7,934 nt of DNA from Chloroflexota bacterium (GTDB lineage: Bacteria > Chloroflexota > Dehalococcoidia > Lucifugimonadales > Lucifugimonadaceae), in assembly GCA_016189845.1 (NCBI GenBank), contig JACPRT010000194.1:1-7934 (forward strand), read 5' to 3'. The stretch's first letter is position 1; each line of letters begins with the position of its first letter. Position numbers and translations under genes: made by a program. Shown in pieces: positions 5,384 to 7,934 of the stretch. Below the pieces are notes generated by a model. The model was given only the letters and a program-made list of their open reading frames with translations, was not told the origin of the DNA and ran no database searches.

Positions 5384-6037
5384 ATGAATGCCGAACCAGT
5401 CGTCCCAGATACCCGCGGACCCATAGTCTTCACCGTCTGGTACGACTACATATGACCGTGGTGTTATATCGGGCTGGCACGGCTCGACAGGCTCGGCAGG
5501 GAGTTTCCGCTGCAGTTCGATCTGCGGGCCTACTTCCTGCACCCTGAGATACCGCCCGAAGGACAGCTGCGACGCAGCCGGCCGTTCGAGGCGCCGGGGC
5601 AGCCGCCTCGCTGGCAGGCCTACGCGGAGGAAGAGGGCCTGGTCATGAGGCGGGCGGAACTCACACCGTATTCGAGGCTGGCCCAGGCGGCGACCGAGTA
5701 CGCAAAGAGCTACGGGAAGGCGGAGGCCTTCCACCACGCCGCCTACAGGGCGCTGTGGGAGGACGGAGCGAATCTGGGCGACATGGCGGTGCTGGAGAAG
5801 CTTGCCACAGGCGTGGGGCTCGACTGGGCCGATCTCAGCCAGAAACTAAGGGCGGGCGTGTACGACGCAGTCATAGAGCAGCAGCACGACGAAGGGATAC
5901 GCGTCGGGGTCGAGGGCGTCCCGGCGTTCGTTGTCGACCGCCTCTTCTACTTCAGCGGGGCTCAGCCAATTGAGATGTTCCGGCTCGTCGCCAAGAGGGC
6001 CCTTGACGCCCGCCGCAGCGAGGACTCGTTGGGCTAG
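5384..6037 (+). CDS. DsbA/FrnE-family oxidoreductase, selenoprotein with in-frame TGA (Sec24)
   Basis: A thioredoxin-fold DsbA family (FrnE-like) oxidoreductase of 217 residues, counting one selenocysteine. Read from ATG 5384 it starts with a beta strand (I-V-F-T-V-W-Y-D-Y-I, 14-23), then a TGA at 5453-5455 (residue 24), then P-W-C-Y-I-G (25-30). Relatives have D-x-x-C-P-W-C-Y-I-G, so the TGA replaces exactly the reactive first Cys of the CPWC motif. The same frame continues with L-H-P-E-I-P-P-E-G (52-60), the helical insert, and the cis-proline loop G-V-P-A-F-V-V (178-184, Pro180), then stops at TAG 6035-6037. A ribosome binding site (AAGGTGAG, 5367-5374) precedes the ATG by 9 bases, and the stop of the second M20 gene is 6 bases upstream. 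A SECIS-like hairpin follows the TGA. There is no signal peptide, so it is probably cytoplasmic, like FrnE. It likely catalyses thiol-disulfide exchange or isomerisation; the substrate is unknown. A nonsense mutation or base error (TGC/TGT to TGA) is the alternative. Confidence 0.87.
5453..5455 (+). other. Recoded TGA codon, predicted selenocysteine insertion site
   Basis: The TGA sits between D-Y-I and P-W-C-Y-I-G, in place of the nucleophilic Cys of the CPWC motif. Cys-to-Sec exchange at a redox CxxC is the classic pattern for bacterial selenoproteins. UGA is clearly a stop elsewhere here (lutB and both M20 genes end with it), so this is site-specific recoding, not a changed genetic code. 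It needs selA, selB, selC and selD, none of which are in the window. Confidence 0.83.
5469..5487 (+). promoter_or_regulatory. Bacterial SECIS-like stem-loop
   Basis: A 7-pair stem (5469-5475 with 5481-5487: U-A, C-G, G-C, G-U, G-C, C-G, U-G) closes a 5-base loop GGCAC. The stem begins 13 nt after the TGA and the loop begins 20 nt after it, within the spacing known for bacterial SECIS elements, with G at the first loop positions. The E. coli fdhF element has similar geometry (stem about 11 nt after UGA). An alternative 5-pair stem, CCGTG (5456-5460) with CACGG (5478-5482), is mutually exclusive with it. The structure is hand-drawn, without energy calculation. Confidence 0.6.
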
Positions 6038-6244
6038 TTGCGACGCAAGCCAGCCGGTGCTCGGGACATGCCTGCGTGGGCTGCCCGCAATCTGATGCCA
6101 CCGGTGATGTCATTTCGCGCTTTTGATGGCACCCGTGGCATCAAATCGCGGGGGACCTGAAAAGTAACGGGCGACCGGGCGACCTGCGAAGCCGCGGGGG
6201 GACCGAAGGCGAACCCGCCGATCAAATTGTTTGCGAGAGAAGCG
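6038..6244. other. Gene-free convergent intergenic region
   Basis: This 207-base stretch separates the + strand selenoprotein gene from the - strand Mrp gene. It holds the inverted repeat at 6084-6152 and an 8-base tandem duplication GGGCGACC (6169-6176 and 6177-6184). A 63-codon minus-strand open frame crosses the repeat but has no ribosome binding site or recognisable domain and is not called. No canonical intrinsic terminator was found for either neighbour. Confidence 0.6.
6084..6152. repeat. Large inverted repeat, 23-base arms around a 23-base spacer
   Basis: Bases 6084-6106 and the reverse complement of 6130-6152 match at 20 of 23 positions. Within the right half a tighter palindrome (6122-6145, 10 of 11 pairs around CC) is flanked by pairing CGCG blocks (6116-6119 and 6147-6150). 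A related imperfect palindrome covers 6093-6112. It lies between the convergent selenoprotein and Mrp genes, where a bidirectional terminator would be expected, but neither strand has a T-run after the stem. It may instead be a dispersed extragenic palindromic element. Confidence 0.65.
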
Positions 6245-7102
6245 CTAGCGGTTCGGGGCGCTCGTGCTCGCCGCAGCGGCCAGTGCGGCCACGCGCTGCC
6301 GCACGCCCTCGGCCACCTCGTGGTACTCGTCGGCTACCGCGTCGCTGATAAGCACCGTCGGCTTCTCCTGGTTGCGGTACTCCGGCCGCATCTCGAATCG
6401 ACCCAGGAACGGCACGCCGGTCTCCTCGGCTAGCTCCTCACCGGCGCCACGCCCGAAGATCTCGCCCGTGAAATTCTCGACGACGCCGATCACGTCCAGG
6501 TTCAACTTGCGGATCATGTTGATCGAGCGCTTGGCGTCGAGCTTGGCGAGTTCTTGCGGCGTGGTCACGACGACGAAGCCGTCGAGGTTCAGGGTCTGCA
6601 TCACGGTCAGCGGGGCGTCGGAGGTCCCGGGCGGTAGATCGACGACCAGATAATCGAGCTCGCCCCACTCGGTCATCGTGAGGAACTGGTTGATGGCGTT
6701 GTGGATCATGGGCCCCCGCCAGATCGTCGCCTCTTCCTCGTTCTGCTGGAAGAAGGCCATCGACATGACCTTGACGCCGAACCGAGACGATGGGGTGAAC
6801 ACCCCGGAGCCCGGGTCCCGCGTAGGAGGCTCCGAAATCCGCAGCACGCGCGTGACATTCGGGCAGTCGATGTCGCAGTCGAAGAGAGCGACCCGGCCGC
6901 CTTCCTGGGCGAGGGTGACCGCGAGGTTCACGGCCACCGTGGTCTTTCCGACCCCCCCCTTGCCGCTGTATACGCCGATCTTGTGCTGAATCCGGCTGAG
7001 CTTGTCGCCGATGCGCTTGCGCTGTTCGAAGTTGGCGCGGATATGCGCGAGCTTCGCCTCTTCCTGGGGAGTCAGCTTGCGGCGCTGCGGTGGATTGGTC
7101 AT
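6245..7102 (-). CDS. mrp: Mrp/ApbC-type P-loop ATPase lacking the canonical CxxC
   Basis: A 285-residue Mrp/Nbp35-family P-loop NTPase. Family members bind and transfer Fe-S clusters to apoproteins in the cytoplasm. Visible are a deviant Walker A, S-G-K-G-G-V-G-K-T-T (46-55), the D-C-D-I-D-C-P-N segment (75-82) where relatives have D-A-D-I-x-G-P-S/N, D-L-P-P-G-T-S-D (155-162) and G-V-V-E-N (206-210). Canonical Mrp proteins then have a CxxC (C-P-H-C) that holds a bridging cluster at the dimer interface; here E-N-F-T-G-E-I-F-G-R-G-A-G runs straight on, with no cysteines. The only cysteines I see are Cys76 and Cys80 in the switch region. The usual N-terminal MIP18 (DUF59) domain is replaced by a charged helix of about 40 residues, while a separate MIP18 protein is encoded 3 bases upstream. 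No clear ribosome binding site is seen, so translation is probably coupled to that gene. Confidence 0.88.
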   Translation of the reverse strand: MTNPPQRRKLTPQEEAKLAHIRANFEQRKRIGDKLSRIQHKIGVYSGKGGVGKTTVAVNLAVTLAQEGGRVALFDCDIDCPNVTRVLRISEPPTRDPGSGVFTPSSRFGVKVMSMAFFQQNEEEATIWRGPMIHNAINQFLTMTEWGELDYLVVDLPPGTSDAPLTVMQTLNLDGFVVVTTPQELAKLDAKRSINMIRKLNLDVIGVVENFTGEIFGRGAGEELAEETGVPFLGRFEMRPEYRNQEKPTVLISDAVADEYHEVAEGVRQRVAALAAAASTSAPNR

Positions 7103-7105
7103 CGG

Positions 7106-7414
7106 CTAGTCGATGCCGAGCAGCTTCTTGCCGTCTTCCGATATCCGGTCAGGCGTCCACGGCGGTTCGAACACCACATTGACCTTGACGTCCTCGACCT
7201 CGTCCAGCTCTGCGATCCGCCACTCGGCCTGCTGGCCGATGTACGGGCCCATGCCGCAGCCGGGCGCGGTCAGGGTCATGTCGACTTCGACCTCGTTGCT
7301 TTCGTTCACGTCGACCCTGTACACGAGACCGAGGTCGACTATGTTGACGGGAATCTCGGGGTCGTAGACGTCCTTGAGTGCCTCGAGCACCTGGTCTTTC
7401 GTTAATTTGCCCAT
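7106..7414 (-). CDS. MIP18/SufT-like (DUF59) Fe-S assembly protein
   Basis: A small protein of 102 residues made of one MIP18/DUF59 domain, as in SufT and PaaD, which support Fe-S cluster maturation. The hallmark is D-V-Y-D-P-E-I-P-V-N-I-V-D-L-G-L-V-Y (15-32), followed by T-L-T-A-P-G-C-G-M-G (47-56) with the single conserved Cys53, and a C-terminal V-V-F-E-P-P-W-T-P-D-R-I (80-91). The ATG at 7414 is chosen because GGAGG (7420-7424 on the complement) sits 5 bases upstream; the longer frame back to 7477 adds residues with no family counterpart. The Mrp gene follows after 3 bases, so the pair probably works together, as if the usual two-domain Mrp had been split. SufT and PaaD cannot be told apart by eye; no phenylacetate genes are nearby, which favours a SufT-type role. 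Confidence 0.88.
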   Translation of the reverse strand: MGKLTKDQVLEALKDVYDPEIPVNIVDLGLVYRVDVNESNEVEVDMTLTAPGCGMGPYIGQQAEWRIAELDEVEDVKVNVVFEPPWTPDRISEDGKKLLGID

Positions 7415-7443
7415 CAGCGCCTCCTGCACATGCTCGTCGGATT

Positions 7444-7460
7444 CAATCGCGATTGTAGCA
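7444..7460 (-). promoter_or_regulatory. Extended -10 promoter overlapped by a perfect 12-base palindrome
   Basis: On the minus strand TGC-TACAAT (7460-7452) is an extended -10 motif, about 38 bases upstream of the MIP18 start at 7414. A perfect palindrome, CAATCGCGATTG (7444-7455), overlaps the -10 box and the expected transcription start, an ideal place for a repressor. It lies in the 90-base gap after uvrB, implying the Fe-S pair has its own control. No clear -35 box is seen. Confidence 0.45.
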
Positions 7461-7504
7461 ACCGCACGTTGCCCCATCCCGTTGAGAGGCGGCGGGCGCC
7501 AACC

Positions 7505-7934
7505 CTACCGCGCCCGAGGCTCCGCCTTCGCCCTGATGTCTTCTTGCGCCTGATCGACCTGCAGCTTGCGCAGGTCGGTGATCTGGTCTCTGAGCACGGC
7601 AGCCTTCTCGAACTCCAAATCCCGCGCCGCCGCCTTCATCTGCGCTTCGAGGTCCTTGATCAGGCGGGCCAGCTCGTCCCGGGGGATGTCGCCCCCGGTA
7701 CCGGCGACACCGGGGAGCGCGGGGTACGGCGCCTTCTGTTCGGCGATCATCCGCACCCGCTCCGTGATGTCGCGGACTTCCTTGATGATCGACTGCGGGT
7801 TGATCCCGTGGTCGAAGTTGTGCGTCGTCTGGATCGCCCGGCGGCGCTGGGTCTCGTCGATGGCCGCCCTCATCGAATCGGTGACCCTGTCCGCGTACAT
7901 GATCACGTGACCGTTGATGTGCCTTGCCGCGCGC
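7505..7934 (-). CDS. uvrB: UvrABC excision nuclease subunit UvrB, C-terminal end (partial)
   Basis: The last 142 codons of uvrB; the gene enters from the right edge, so the start and most helicase motifs are outside the window. UvrB is the damage-verifying helicase-like subunit of nucleotide excision repair. The fragment begins in helicase motif VI, R-A-A-R-H-I-N-G-H-V-I-M-Y-A-D, then T-D-S-M-R-A-A-I-D-E-T-x-R-R-R and H-G-I-N-P-Q-S-I-I-K. It ends with the UVR domain that contacts UvrC (E-L-A-R-L-I-K-D-L-E-A-Q-M-K-A-A-A...D-L-E-F-E-K-A-A-x-L-R-D-Q-I) and a short charged tail to TAG at 7507-7505. The frame stays open to the window edge, so the GTG at 7906 is internal, not a start. All motifs look intact. 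Confidence 0.95.
   Translation of the reverse strand, partial: RAARHINGHVIMYADRVTDSMRAAIDETQRRRAIQTTHNFDHGINPQSIIKEVRDITERVRMIAEQKAPYPALPGVAGTGGDIPRDELARLIKDLEAQMKAAARDLEFEKAAVLRDQITDLRKLQVDQAQEDIRAKAEPRAR

Noticed and set aside
5384..5455. A 23-residue leader peptide ending at the TGA
   Set aside because: The residues around the TGA form the DsbA/FrnE active-site motif, and homology continues directly after it, so it is the start of the larger gene.
5453..5455. UGA read as tryptophan (alternative genetic code)
   Set aside because: lutB and both M20 genes use TGA as a stop, and Trp at the first CxxC position would destroy the active site.
5645..6037. A stand-alone 130-residue protein starting at ATG 5645
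   Set aside because: It lacks the active site and N-terminal strand, which are present in the same frame upstream of it, separated only by the recoded TGA.
6169..6184. CRISPR or satellite-like array from the GGGCGACC doublet
   Set aside because: Only two 8-base copies with no spacers; too short to be an array.
6034..6225. A 63-codon minus-strand open frame in the intergenic region
   Set aside because: It crosses the inverted repeat, has no ribosome binding site and matches no domain I recognise.

Overview
The window is a GC-rich bacterial segment, most likely from a metagenomic or uncultured lineage. The gene styles (LutB/LutC, tandem M20 hydrolases, a split SufT-like plus Mrp pair) suggest Chloroflexota (Dehalococcoidia/SAR202-like), but that is an inference from general protein flavour, not a phylogenetic result. 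Genes are tightly packed, and several use non-ATG starts (GTG, TTG, probably CTG).

Left part (1-1442, + strand): the 3' end of lutB overlaps lutC by 4 bases; together they belong to a lactate/2-hydroxyacid oxidation system. After lutC comes a short regulatory stretch with an inverted repeat, then a 43-base remnant that looks like the first and last codons of a HigB toxin, then an intact HigA-type antitoxin. The antitoxin is therefore an orphan beside a nearly erased toxin.

Middle (1439-2593, - strand): a complete glycerate kinase, convergent with and overlapping higA by 4 bases. A short divergent promoter region (2594-2659) separates it from a + strand operon of three genes: two M20-family metallohydrolase paralogs, each read as exactly 448 residues, followed 6 bases later by a DsbA/FrnE-like thioredoxin-fold oxidoreductase.

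The main discovery is in that third gene. Its frame is interrupted by a TGA at 5453-5455, exactly where the family has the first cysteine of the CPWC active site (D-Y-I-[TGA]-P-W-C-Y-I-G). A stem-loop with bacterial SECIS geometry starts 13 nt after the TGA. The gene is best read as a 217-residue selenoprotein with a Sec-Pro-Trp-Cys active site (5384-6037). An ordinary gene caller would give only a truncated protein starting at 5645, with no active site.

Right part (6038-7934): a 207-base gene-free stretch carries a large inverted repeat with 23-base arms. Beyond it, on the - strand, lie a MIP18/SufT-like protein and an Mrp-type P-loop ATPase in an operon (Fe-S cluster handling), behind a palindrome-overlapped promoter, and the C-terminal end of uvrB runs off the right edge.
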